From the NCBI GenBank assembly GCA_949293905.1, contig CASFFG010000004.1:1-64000 (forward strand): 64,000 nt of DNA, given 5' to 3'. Position numbers and translations under genes: made by a program. The notes under the pieces were generated by a model. The model was not told the origin of the DNA. It saw nothing but the letters and a program-made list of their open reading frames with translations, and did not search any database. Positions 26,731 through 35,532 of this stretch are shown here, in pieces. Numbering within the stretch: position 1 is the first letter of the stretch; each line of letters starts with the position of its first letter. The DNA comes from an uncultured Christensenella sp. (lineage in GTDB: Bacteria; Bacillota; Clostridia; Christensenellales; UBA1242).

Positions 26731-28449
26731 ATGAAGAGATTGTTCGCGCATCTTAAAGAATATAAGTGGCTAGTATTTTTTGGTCCATTTTTTAAAATGC
26801 TTGAAACGGTAACCGACCTACTTAATCCGTTACTTGTGGGAGAAATTTTAGATATAGGGGTAGCGAACAACGATATTAATTTTATCATAAAATATGGACT
26901 AATAATAGTTGTAATAAATGTTCTAGGACTGGGTTGTAGCATTATCAGCAACAAATGTGCCTCTCTAGTTAGTGCTAGGATTGCTACTAAAGAGAGAAAG
27001 GAATTGTTTTCTAAAATATCTACTTTCTCGCATGCTGAACTTGACCATTTCGGCACTGCGTCACTCGTAAACCGAATTACGAACGATGTAAACCAGGTGG
27101 AAAATGCGATTAGCATATTTATGCGTTTACTTCTTCGTGTACCATTCTTGCTCATCGGTGCGTTTGTTTTGACTTTGGTTTTAAATCGCGCTATGTCAGT
27201 TGTATTCTTAATATTAATCCCAATAGTGTCAGTACTTCTTTTTCTCTACACCAAGAAGACTACTCCATATTTTAAAATTATTAGAGATAAACTGGACAAT
27301 GTCTCAAAGATAACGAAAGAGAATCTATCTGGAACGCGTGTAATTCGTGCCTTTAATAAACAAGAGGACGAGATTAAAAGATTTGAGACTGCGAGCGCGG
27401 ATTTTACAGATACGAGTATTCGTATTTCAAAAATTTCAGCACTCATTGAGCCAATAGTTATACTTATAGTGAATATTGCAACCGTGATTATCCTATATGT
27501 CGGTGGTGTGCAAGTAAATATCGGCGGACTCACGCAAGGAAATGTAATAGCGCTTACAGATTATGTTGCAATAATTACAATTTCGCTCCTGCTTTTATCT
27601 CAACTTATCGTGATTTTCGTTCGAACGAGTGCAAGTTTGCATAGAATTGACGAAGTCTTAGACACCGAACCAAAAGTGAAAGACCTTCCAAATGCCCGTG
27701 CTTACAAAAAATTAAAATACGACGCGTTAATGGAATTTAAGAATGTTTCGTTTAACTACACACAAAATAACCAAACTAAGTCGTTCATTAAAGATTTATC
27801 TTTTAAAATTTATCCGCATGACACGATAGGAATTATTGGTGGAACGGGAAGCGGAAAAACGACGATAGCAAGCCTTATGACCAGATTTTACGATGTCACG
27901 GACGGCGAGATACTATACAAAGGTAAAAATATTAAAAATTTTAAACTTGAACTTTTAAGGAAAGAAATCAGTATAGTCCAACAGCGAAGTATACTTTTCT
28001 CAGGAACTCTTCGCGACAACATGAAATTAAGGGACGAAAATGCGACTGATGAAGAAATTATCGAAGCATTAAAAGTCGCGCAGGCTTGGTCTTTCGTAAG
28101 TGAGTGGAATAATACTCTCGACCATCAAATTATGGCGGGCGGAAAGAATGTAAGCGGTGGACAAATGCAAAGACTAACTATTGCGCGCGCCCTTATCGGC
28201 AAACCAGAACTCTTGATTTTGGACGATAGCAGTAGTGCACTAGATTTCTTAACTGACTCGAACCTAAGAAAAGCACTAAAAAAACTAGATTCAACGCTAG
28301 TCATTATATCTCAACGCGCTACATCGATTAAGTCCGCTGATTTAATTATTGCGTTAGATAACGGCGATGTGGTAGGAATGGGAAAACACGCCGATTTAAT
28401 GAAATCGTGTGATATATATCGTGAGATTTACGAGTCTCAAGCAAAGTAG
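26731..28449 (+). CDS. ABC exporter subunit with a degenerate ATP site
   Basis: 572 residues: six-helix exporter transmembrane domain (~1-310), then a nucleotide-binding domain. Walker A is GGTGSGKTT and the signature VSGGQ is normal. Walker B, LLILDDSS, has Asp where the catalytic Glu should be, and the switch His is Gln (VIISQRA). Such a subunit cannot hydrolyse at its own site and must pair with a competent partner, here the next gene. I start at ATG 26731; an in-frame codon at 26713 lies in the spacer just upstream of the -10 box. A multidrug- or lipid-exporter of the BmrCD/TM287-288 type is likely. Confidence 0.9.
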   Translation: MKRLFAHLKEYKWLVFFGPFFKMLETVTDLLNPLLVGEILDIGVANNDINFIIKYGLIIVVINVLGLGCSIISNKCASLVSARIATKERKELFSKISTFSHAELDHFGTASLVNRITNDVNQVENAISIFMRLLLRVPFLLIGAFVLTLVLNRAMSVVFLILIPIVSVLLFLYTKKTTPYFKIIRDKLDNVSKITKENLSGTRVIRAFNKQEDEIKRFETASADFTDTSIRISKISALIEPIVILIVNIATVIILYVGGVQVNIGGLTQGNVIALTDYVAIITISLLLLSQLIVIFVRTSASLHRIDEVLDTEPKVKDLPNARAYKKLKYDALMEFKNVSFNYTQNNQTKSFIKDLSFKIYPHDTIGIIGGTGSGKTTIASLMTRFYDVTDGEILYKGKNIKNFKLELLRKEISIVQQRSILFSGTLRDNMKLRDENATDEEIIEALKVAQAWSFVSEWNNTLDHQIMAGGKNVSGGQMQRLTIARALIGKPELLILDDSSSALDFLTDSNLRKALKKLDSTLVIISQRATSIKSADLIIALDNGDVVGMGKHADLMKSCDIYREIYESQAK

Positions 28450-28461
28450 AAAGGGAGAGAA

Positions 28462-30204
28462 ATGAAAAAGACAGGTTTTAAACGACTTCTATCTAAATTG
28501 ATGCCATATGTTCGACCACACAAGACCGCGTTTATTTTGTCCGTGATTTTCGATTTAGTAGCAATCGTTTTAAATATGTTAATTCCGCTCTTTTCAGGTC
28601 TTGCGATTAACTGTATTATAGGCATAAATAATGTAAATTTCATGTTACTTATCGACTATATTATTGTAATTTTCATACTCACCATTGCATGCTCTGTGTT
28701 TAATTGGCTGGGTAGTTACTATATGAACATCTTGACCTATAGAACAGGGCAGTCTATTAGAAATTCGCTTATAAGAAAGATTAATTCGCTGCCTATTAGA
28801 TATGTTGACAATAACTCACACGGAGATGTCATGAATACAATGGTCGCCGATGTGGAAAATGTTACAGATGGATTTTTGGAAGGCTTTAAAGCAATAGTCT
28901 GTGGAATATTCCAAGTGTTAGTTGTCATGATATTAATGCTTTCTATGAAATGGGATTTAGCGTTAGTAGTAATCATTATTGCTCCGCTATCACTTGTGCT
29001 CGCAATATTTATAACAAAGAAGAGTAAAAAACTTTATCGTGACAGAGTGGAAACGCAGGGTGATTTAGGTGGATATGCGGAAGAAATGATTACCAATATG
29101 AAGATAATTAAGGCTTTCAATAGCGAAAAGAACACGATTGAAAATTTCGAAACAATTAATGATAAAATGTATACCGCTAGTGAACGCTCAACTTTCTATG
29201 CATCGCTTGCAAACCCGACTTCACGATTTATTAATGGGCTAATGTATGGGGTTGTAGGTATCACAGGTGCTATGATGGCGATTAAAGGAGTTATCGCGCC
29301 TGGACAGATTTCGAGTTTTTTGAGTTATGCGGATAATTTTACAAAACCTTTTAACGATATTACTAGTATATTCGCAGATTTAAATGTCGCGCTCGCGAGT
29401 GCTAATAGGGTGTTTGAATTATTAGACGAGCAGGACGAAATTAGCGATTATAGGCTTCCTGATATGAAAACCTGTAACGGAAATGTAAAATTGACGAATG
29501 TAGATTTCAGTTATTCGCCCGCTTTTAAGTTGATTGAAAATTTAAACCTTGATGTAAAGAAAAGCCAACGCGTCGCAATTGTAGGACCGACAGGGTGCGG
29601 GAAGAGTACAATAATTAATCTACTTATGCGATTCTACGATGTAAACGCGGGCTCGATTAAAGTGAGCGGGAAAGATATTCGAAAAGTAACTCGAAAATCA
29701 TTTAGAAGTTTCTATGGTATGGTGTTACAAGAGAGTTGGTTATATAATGCGAGCGTAAAGGATAATGTCGCGTACGGAAAGCCGGACGCTAGTATGGACG
29801 AAATAATCGAAGCGTGCAAACTCGCGAATGCGCATGCGTTTATTGAAAAATTGCCGAACGGCTATGATACGATTATAACCGAGCGCGCGGACAATATCAG
29901 CGCGGGACAAAAGCAACTTTTGTGTATCGCAAGAATTATGCTATTAAGACCTCCAATGATGATTTTGGACGAAGCGACGAGCAACATAGATACTCGAACC
30001 GAAATGAAAATTCAACAAGCACTTGATATTATCATGGAAGGTAGGACATGTTTTATTGTTGCGCATAGATTATCAACAATCGAAAACGCTGATACAATAT
30101 TAGTTATGAATAAAGGTAAAATCATAGAGCAAGGAAGTCACAAAGAACTTCTTAAGAAAAACGGCTTTTACACCGAACTATTTAATTCGCAGTTTGGAAA
30201 TTAA
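28462..30204 (+). CDS. ABC exporter subunit with the catalytic ATP site
   Basis: 580 residues, the partner of the gene ending 12 bases upstream. Transmembrane domain ~1-330, then Walker A GPTGCGKST, Walker B MMILDEATS with the catalytic Glu, and switch His in VAHRLST. Its signature is ISAGQ rather than LSGGQ; this faces the partner's defective Walker B. The partner's normal VSGGQ faces this subunit's intact site. The asymmetry fits the heterodimeric exporters exactly. GGGAG precedes the ATG. The substrate is unknown. Confidence 0.92.
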   Translation: MKKTGFKRLLSKLMPYVRPHKTAFILSVIFDLVAIVLNMLIPLFSGLAINCIIGINNVNFMLLIDYIIVIFILTIACSVFNWLGSYYMNILTYRTGQSIRNSLIRKINSLPIRYVDNNSHGDVMNTMVADVENVTDGFLEGFKAIVCGIFQVLVVMILMLSMKWDLALVVIIIAPLSLVLAIFITKKSKKLYRDRVETQGDLGGYAEEMITNMKIIKAFNSEKNTIENFETINDKMYTASERSTFYASLANPTSRFINGLMYGVVGITGAMMAIKGVIAPGQISSFLSYADNFTKPFNDITSIFADLNVALASANRVFELLDEQDEISDYRLPDMKTCNGNVKLTNVDFSYSPAFKLIENLNLDVKKSQRVAIVGPTGCGKSTIINLLMRFYDVNAGSIKVSGKDIRKVTRKSFRSFYGMVLQESWLYNASVKDNVAYGKPDASMDEIIEACKLANAHAFIEKLPNGYDTIITERADNISAGQKQLLCIARIMLLRPPMMILDEATSNIDTRTEMKIQQALDIIMEGRTCFIVAHRLSTIENADTILVMNKGKIIEQGSHKELLKKNGFYTELFNSQFGN

Positions 30205-30216
30205 AATTTTTAAGAC

Positions 30217-30246
30217 AAAGGTAGAGAAATTCTCTATCTTTTTATT
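30217..30246 (+). terminator. Terminator of the ABC exporter operon
   Basis: AAAGGTAGAG (30217-30226) pairs with CTCTATCTTT (30232-30241, one G-T pair), with a T-run after it. Confidence 0.8.
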
Positions 30247-30383
30247 TAGGATTTAAATATAGGTTTCTTCATCTATTGAATTACAAAATGATATTTATTG
30301 CTAAATTTTATCAGTAAAAGATTAATTTTATAATGATTTTTATGCGAGTATAATTAAATTCTTAAAATTAATTAAAACCCATA

Positions 30384-30412
30384 TTGACAATCAGTAAATA
30401 TTAATGTACAAT
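30384..30412 (+). promoter_or_regulatory. Promoter of the Fic-fusion gene
   Basis: -35 TTGACA (30384-30389), a 17-bp spacer and -10 TACAAT (30407-30412). It leaves a leader of about 25 bases with GGAG before the ATG. Confidence 0.8.
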
Positions 30413-30442
30413 TAGATTAGATAATTCAAAGCGGAGTAAAAT

Positions 30443-32074
30443 ATGACATATACGGATATTAAAGAAAAGCGCAAACAATTAAAAGACTTGATTTCCATAA
30501 AGTTTTTTGATAGGAATGACGAACTAGTACCGGCAATTTTTAAGTTGTTGGATTTGAAGCCTGTATTGAATACTATGACTCCAATTTACGAAGTGGCGAA
30601 AAAACTAGGTATTCGTGTTGTCAGCACGAACTATGAAAATGGCGGGGATATAGCACAATTTATTGAAAGGTCGGTTGAACAAAATTCATATATTTGTGTA
30701 AATTCACTTACAAGTTGCCGAAAGATTAGATTCAATATTGCAACCATGATATATTGCGCACTTCACACGAATAAAGACCGCTTTGTCGTGACTAAGACCC
30801 CAGAGAGTCAAAATTTCCATAGAGCAAAGAAATTTGCAGCGAATCTTTTAATGCCGACGAAAACGCTAAATGATGTCATATATGATATAGATGAAAATGG
30901 TAATTTCAAATATTTAGTTGAACACAATGGAGAACTTTGTATTCCTTTTAGAAATATTCATTATATTGCCGAGCGCTTTGGTGTAGAATTTTCACAGTGC
31001 GCCAAACGAATTTTCTATTCAAATATTATCAGTATCGCAGGGATTTCTTCTAGAGATGAATTTAAGAAAAAATTGACTAGTTTAGATGCGAGCGAGACAA
31101 TGCGAAAGAGATTAATTCCGGATTATGCCGAACATGATTACACATTAAAATGTTATCTTTTAAATAACATGTATTTTCCTAGAATTACTCGCGTAAACGC
31201 AGAGATTTGTGAGAAACTGCGCAGTGAAACAGTGAAGAATGAAGTTATTTTAGAAGGTGTGATTAGTTCTGCTTCAAAGATTGAACGATTTTTAAGGAAA
31301 TATCGCGCTGGTGAAGTTAGCGAAATGTATAAACTACCTATTTCACATAGAATAATTATAGGGCATTACGAAACGATTAGAGATTTAGAGAATATTCCAT
31401 TCAATAAATATTTCTTTAATGAACTCCACTCAAGATTATTTAAATACGCGGTTGAAACAGACGAAGAAAAAATATGGTTACAAAACCCGTCACACAATAG
31501 GAGAGGTGAAGGTGATAGTTTTATTGATTTCGTTCCAGGGCAGTATCGTAAAACTCAAAATGCGATTATGACTGCGCCTTTTGAAACCGACTCTCCAGCA
31601 GAGATATATAACACAATGAACAATGTTTATTATGACGCCGAATATTTAATAAAGAACAAAGATTCAATGACTAATGTTGAGTACATAAATAGAGTAAATT
31701 CGCTTGCGCATAAAGTCTATGTATGTCACCCGTTTGATGATGGTAATGGGAGAGTCGTTAGAATGTTTATGAACTACCTTTTCATTCAAAAGAATCTTCC
31801 GCCAGTATATATTGATGCATCAAAACGAAAGAAAGAGTATGTACAAGAACTACGAAATGTTTCGGATTTGTGCAGAACGATGTTGTATGAAAAAATAGAC
31901 TACTCTAAATTAAATAGCATTATCATGGATTGCATGCTTGAAACTGAGAGTATATTCTTCCCAGAAAAGACTATGTTAAATCAACCACTTCAATATATAG
32001 ACAACGAACTAAAAAATGCAAAAAGTTTGTCTACTAATGAAGAGAGTATAACCGAAAATAACACTAAGAAATGA
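30443..32074 (+). CDS. Pseudo-ImmA/IrrE domain fused to a Fic-domain AMP-transferase-like enzyme
   Basis: 543 residues. The N-terminal ~190 resemble the ImmA/IrrE metallopeptidase fold, but the zinc site is lost: where the family has HExxH this protein reads FNIATMIYCALH (97-108), and the usual E-A-N before FAAxLLMP is RAKKFAANLLMP (127-138). The C-terminal part is a Fic domain with the intact motif HPFDDGNGR (429-437), which transfers AMP or another nucleotide part to a target hydroxyl. NEVILEGV (about residue 270) sits where class-II Fic proteins have their inhibitory (S/T)xxxEG helix, but with Glu for Ser/Thr. A role in stress or phage response is a guess. Confidence 0.85.
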   Translation: MTYTDIKEKRKQLKDLISIKFFDRNDELVPAIFKLLDLKPVLNTMTPIYEVAKKLGIRVVSTNYENGGDIAQFIERSVEQNSYICVNSLTSCRKIRFNIATMIYCALHTNKDRFVVTKTPESQNFHRAKKFAANLLMPTKTLNDVIYDIDENGNFKYLVEHNGELCIPFRNIHYIAERFGVEFSQCAKRIFYSNIISIAGISSRDEFKKKLTSLDASETMRKRLIPDYAEHDYTLKCYLLNNMYFPRITRVNAEICEKLRSETVKNEVILEGVISSASKIERFLRKYRAGEVSEMYKLPISHRIIIGHYETIRDLENIPFNKYFFNELHSRLFKYAVETDEEKIWLQNPSHNRRGEGDSFIDFVPGQYRKTQNAIMTAPFETDSPAEIYNTMNNVYYDAEYLIKNKDSMTNVEYINRVNSLAHKVYVCHPFDDGNGRVVRMFMNYLFIQKNLPPVYIDASKRKKEYVQELRNVSDLCRTMLYEKIDYSKLNSIIMDCMLETESIFFPEKTMLNQPLQYIDNELKNAKSLSTNEESITENNTKK

Positions 32075-32077
32075 TTT

Positions 32078-32222
32078 GTATAAACATTTTAAAATTTAAT
32101 AAAAATTTTAATTCAAATAAAAATAATTAAAAATTTTAAAAAATTCAAGAAAAATACCTAAATTTGGGTATTTTTCGTATTTTTTTATTATTTTATTAAA
32201 TTTTTAAATAATTTAAATTATT
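32078..32222. repeat. AT-only palindromic element (copy 2), likely bidirectional terminator
   Basis: About 145 bp between convergent genes. The core hairpin AAAAATACC (32150-32158) and GGTATTTTT (32167-32175) is perfect with an 8-base loop and is flanked by A-rich then T-rich sequence. Confidence 0.7.
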
Positions 32223-33323
32223 TTATTTTGTTTTACGATTTAATTCTTGTAAAAATATTTCGCGGTTGTTTTTTAATCTGGCGTCGTTTGGAGAGAACTC
32301 AATAGCGTGAGTAACTGTGCGTATAGCCCTTAGATAGTCACCGAGATAGTAGTAGCACATGGATAAATAGTCATATGTTTTCCCGTCCCAGCAGTCAGGG
32401 GAAGAAATATAGTTCAGTGCACGCGTGGTTATCTTAAACATCTCATTAAAGTAAAACGCGCTCATTAAATAATTTTTAATTTGGTAGTATGTTACGCCAA
32501 GTTCGTAATACGGTTCGCGCATATAGTCGGCTTCTAAGATTGCACGGTGGAGATATTCAATTTTCTTATTTAACTTCCCTTTATATCCATAACAATTTGC
32601 TATATAGCGTAGACTTGCGCATCTTTCCGCGTCCCATGTCGCGGTCGGGAGTTTCAAATGTTTTTTTAGGGTTCTAATTGCCTTGTCGTACTCACCATGA
32701 AACATGTATTCGCGCCCGAGATAGTGAACATTTCTATCATCATACGGATTTTCTTTTACAGATAATTCTAAAAGCGGTAGATAATTAGAACGCGATTTTG
32801 TGTTATCCGCCCTATGATTTAACTGTATATTTGGTAGATCTATCGTCTTGTAATTAGTCGGGTAGCCGTCATTTAATTTTAAAACTTCATGCACGGGATA
32901 TTTCCACGAAAACATTTTATTTTTGTGGATTTTATCTGCCATGAAAACTACACCTTCACTCCCGTCTGGATTAAAATTCCAAGTGTAGCGGTATCTAGCG
33001 CGTGAAACATCGTCGCTCCAATTTTCTCTTAAAATTTTCGACCAACCAGGTTCAAACATTTCGTCAATATCAATACAGACGCAAATGTCTGTGTCGTCTG
33101 GTATTAATTCCATGCTGTCGTTACGCGCAATATCAAAGCGGAATTTTTTATAACTCTTTTGTTTAGTGATAATACCAAGTGATTTGAATTTTTCGTAACT
33201 TCCGTCCGTACTTCCTGTATCTAGAACACAGACATAGTCCCCCTCTTTCACTGAATTGTACCAACGGTCGATAAATTTCATTTCATTTTTTGCTATTGCA
33301 TAAACGCATATCTTGTAACTCAT
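32223..33323 (-). CDS. Family 2 glycosyltransferase with TPR-like C-terminal region
   Basis: 366 residues. The N-terminal GT-A domain starts YKICVYAIAKNEMKFI and has VLDTGSTDGS plus the metal-binding DxD-like ICVCIDIDEMFEPGW. The C-terminal ~200 residues are tandem helical pairs (YDKAIRTLKKHLKL, AILEADYMREPYYELGVTYY) like TPRs, ending SPNDARLKNN. Such enzymes decorate cell-surface glycans or glycoproteins and are cytoplasmic. No ribosome site precedes the ATG, and the promoter puts the transcript start on or near it. Confidence 0.85.
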   Translation of the reverse strand: MSYKICVYAIAKNEMKFIDRWYNSVKEGDYVCVLDTGSTDGSYEKFKSLGIITKQKSYKKFRFDIARNDSMELIPDDTDICVCIDIDEMFEPGWSKILRENWSDDVSRARYRYTWNFNPDGSEGVVFMADKIHKNKMFSWKYPVHEVLKLNDGYPTNYKTIDLPNIQLNHRADNTKSRSNYLPLLELSVKENPYDDRNVHYLGREYMFHGEYDKAIRTLKKHLKLPTATWDAERCASLRYIANCYGYKGKLNKKIEYLHRAILEADYMREPYYELGVTYYQIKNYLMSAFYFNEMFKITTRALNYISSPDCWDGKTYDYLSMCYYYLGDYLRAIRTVTHAIEFSPNDARLKNNREIFLQELNRKTK

Positions 33324-33330
33324 ATTTTAT

Positions 33331-33360
33331 ATTATGAAGAAAAGAAAGAAATTGACTCAA
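33331..33360 (-). promoter_or_regulatory. Glycosyltransferase promoter, possibly leaderless
   Basis: On the minus strand, -35 TTGAGT (33355-33360), an 18-bp spacer and -10 CATAAT (33331-33336), ending 7 bases before the ATG. No ribosome site. Confidence 0.5.
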
Positions 33361-33374
33361 AGTTTAACTCCCTA

Positions 33375-33402
33375 TTGACAATTTCAATATTTATGATATT
33401 AT
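33375..33402 (+). promoter_or_regulatory. Promoter of the 33431 gene
   Basis: -35 TTGACA (33375-33380), a 16-bp spacer and -10 TATTAT (33397-33402). A leader of ~22 bases contains GTGAG. Confidence 0.7.
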
Positions 33403-33430
33403 TAAGGTAATAAAATAAAAGTGAGATATT

Positions 33431-33913
33431 ATGGAAGAGAAGAAGAGTGAATTAGAAAAATTCTTTGACGAAATTGATAATTATAATAAAGAACACGCAA
33501 GACATCTATGGAGAGATCCGCTCAGTGAATATACAAATTATACTGTGAACGAGGCAAAAAAATACGCCGAAGTGGTGTTATATAAAATTGCAAAAATTGC
33601 ATCTAACCTTAGAACGAATGAGGGTAGAAATATATTTAATAAACTAGTTAATCGTTACCTAAACAGTTTTTATAGAGAATTGGAATTTGACAGATTTGAT
33701 AGAACCATTAAAAGAATTCTTGATATGATAGAAGGGTATTTTATAGCAAAAGAAGAAGGTTACAGTTTAGATGATTATGCTAGATTGGTTGAAAAAGAGA
33801 ACGATAATAGGTCTCTCTTTGTTGGAGAATTTAGACAAAATGACTCTTATATAATGGCGCGTATAGTTGAACTTTGTGAAGAAAACGAAAAGAGTGATGA
33901 CTTAGGTGTTTAA
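33431..33913 (+). CDS. Hypothetical helical protein
   Basis: 160 residues, acidic and Lys-rich, nearly all predicted helix, with no signal peptide or membrane segment. I do not recognise a family. The middle, RNIFNKLVNRYLNSFYREL, is amphipathic and might mediate self-association. It has its own consensus promoter and GTGAG site, divergent from the glycosyltransferase gene. Confidence 0.65.
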   Translation: MEEKKSELEKFFDEIDNYNKEHARHLWRDPLSEYTNYTVNEAKKYAEVVLYKIAKIASNLRTNEGRNIFNKLVNRYLNSFYRELEFDRFDRTIKRILDMIEGYFIAKEEGYSLDDYARLVEKENDNRSLFVGEFRQNDSYIMARIVELCEENEKSDDLGV

Positions 33914-34027
33914 AACAAATTATGCATCTTATTTCAAATTTTGATTTAAGAAGTATTTTTTATTGCGTTTGTATTAAATGAAACTATTAAGCTTTATTAA
34001 AATTTTGATTTCTGTTTTTTTTATTGA

Positions 34028-34056
34028 TTTACAAGAAAGCGGAAATTTTATATAAT
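34028..34056 (+). promoter_or_regulatory. Promoter of the 34063 gene, predicted leaderless
   Basis: -35 TTTACA (34028-34033), a 17-bp spacer and perfect -10 TATAAT (34051-34056). The ATG at 34063 is six bases later, with no ribosome site. Confidence 0.75.
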
Positions 34057-34062
34057 TTTAGT

Positions 34063-34749
34063 ATGGAAGAAAAATTTGATGAGATTGAAGAAAAGATTTT
34101 AAATATTTTACTTAAAGAGTGCGAGATGAAAATCGACACAGCGAATCTGTCGCGAGAAAAGCGCAGGTGGATAATCAACACATTAATGCTTATGCGTGCG
34201 GACGAGAGTTTGAGTGAAGATTTTTTGGCTCTACAAGATAAACTCTTATTAAGTGAAAATAAAGCGAATTTGCTAGATTTAACGACTAAAAAGTTCTTTG
34301 GGCAAATACATGAAGAAAACGGAGATTTGCTAAATTCAAATGCTGAACTTTTAGTAGTAATTACAAATTCATATATGGACGAAAATTTCAATCAAAATTC
34401 CCTTATGTCTAGATTAATTTTGAAAGGCGGACTTGAATTAAAACAAGATATTTTTATACTAAAACGCAAGAATGAAATATTAAAAAATCGAAATGAATTT
34501 TCCATAATTCCTGCTCGAAATCTAAACGCAAAAAATGTGCTCATATTGAGATTAGAAGAACAAGACAATTTACCTTATTTTATAGATGCACTTGATTTTA
34601 TCTTTGACTACACTAAAAAGAATAATGTGAAAAACATCGGTGTAATTGTGGATAACTTTAATTTTGATTTTGATATTCTAAAAGAGATAAAGCGCGCGGG
34701 TAAAAAGAATAAACGAGTAAAAATCTTTTACAATAGAATTGACAATTAA
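34063..34749 (+). CDS. Uncharacterised protein, possibly a degenerate macrodomain protein
   Basis: 228 residues starting at the ATG 34063. Residues ~25-65, RRWIINTLMLMR followed by LSEDFLALQDKLL, closely recall the helical head of Firmicutes protein-ADP-ribose hydrolases of the macrodomain family. GDLLNSNAELLVVITNSYM would then be the first macro strand (usually GDIT...VDAIVNAAN). The conserved catalytic Asn/Asp and the glycine-rich loop are missing and the domain is short, so it would be inactive or have changed its ligand. This is pattern recognition only. The frame is open upstream to 34024 but that lies inside the promoter. Confidence 0.55.
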   Translation: MEEKFDEIEEKILNILLKECEMKIDTANLSREKRRWIINTLMLMRADESLSEDFLALQDKLLLSENKANLLDLTTKKFFGQIHEENGDLLNSNAELLVVITNSYMDENFNQNSLMSRLILKGGLELKQDIFILKRKNEILKNRNEFSIIPARNLNAKNVLILRLEEQDNLPYFIDALDFIFDYTKKNNVKNIGVIVDNFNFDFDILKEIKRAGKKNKRVKIFYNRIDN

Positions 34750-34789
34750 AAAGATGTAAAATAGTGATTTAGTACTATCTAAAAATATA

Positions 34790-34950
34790 AGATGTAAAAT
34801 AGAAAATTATAAAAAATTTTAAAAATATTAAAAATTAATTAAAAAATTAATAAAAATGTGTTAAATTAATAAAAAATTAAAAAATTTTTAGAATTTTATT
34901 TAAAAATTAAAACATTGGGATTAAAAACCAAAATAAAATTTAATATTTTG
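34790..34950. repeat. AT-only element (copy 3) between convergent genes
   Basis: About 160 bp of nearly pure A and T. It shares the AATAAAAAT(g/a)-type centre and A-rich to T-rich switch with the other copies, but its core hairpin is degenerate. It holds no gene. Confidence 0.45.
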
Positions 34951-34953
34951 ATT

Positions 34954-35424
34954 TCACATATGTTTGAAAAATATAATGTTGCTGTTTGCTATCGCAGTGG
35001 ATAGAGTTGAACCTATTGTGGATAAAGATTTTGCTGAATTTATAGCGAATGTTTTATAATACTCTTTTTCTTCAATTTTTATCCATTCAAAAATTAAATT
35101 TAAAGTGTTAAAAATTTCTTTTAGGAAAGCAAAAAGGTTGAATTCTTTAATCTCAATGCAATCTATGTTTAGTGAAAAGGTGGACTTAAAATTATAGATT
35201 AATTTTTCGAGTTCTTTATTGGCATCGTTTAGTGACTCACAGATTTTCTTATTTAAATTCTTACCTTTTATAAGGCACATATTATATATGTGATTTAGAG
35301 ATGAAAATATCTGTTTTAAAAAATCGTTCCTATTTTTAAATTGGCGTGAAAAAGCACTAGACATAAGCGAGTATGTCTCATCGTTTAAGATAGGGAAGTC
35401 ATTATAAAATCGTGAGTTCTCCAT
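34954..35424 (-). CDS. Hypothetical protein
   Basis: 156 residues, helical, with no recognised family. Residues ~35-130 show repeating hydrophobic-helix spacing (FLKQIFSSLNHIYNMCL, FAFLKEIFNTLNLIFEWI), and the C-terminus is Ser/Ala/Ile-rich, possibly membrane-associated. No clear ribosome site precedes the ATG. Reality as a gene rests on its length and codon use in an AT-rich stretch, so it is less certain than its neighbours. Confidence 0.5.
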   Translation of the reverse strand: MENSRFYNDFPILNDETYSLMSSAFSRQFKNRNDFLKQIFSSLNHIYNMCLIKGKNLNKKICESLNDANKELEKLIYNFKSTFSLNIDCIEIKEFNLFAFLKEIFNTLNLIFEWIKIEEKEYYKTFAINSAKSLSTIGSTLSTAIANSNIIFFKHM

Positions 35425-35494
35425 AACTTAATTTATGTAATAAAATTAGGTTTTAGAATTAAAAGTGCTCTAGAATTAAAATGTATTAAATTAA

Positions 35495-35524
35495 AATAAA
35501 AAATAGCGAAAGAAATCTCGCTAT
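35495..35524 (-). terminator. Terminator of cysS
   Basis: On the minus strand ATAGCGA/TCGCTAT (35503-35509 with 35518-35524) is followed by a T-run. It lies just past the cysS stop. Confidence 0.8.
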
Positions 35525-35532
35525 CTTCTTTT

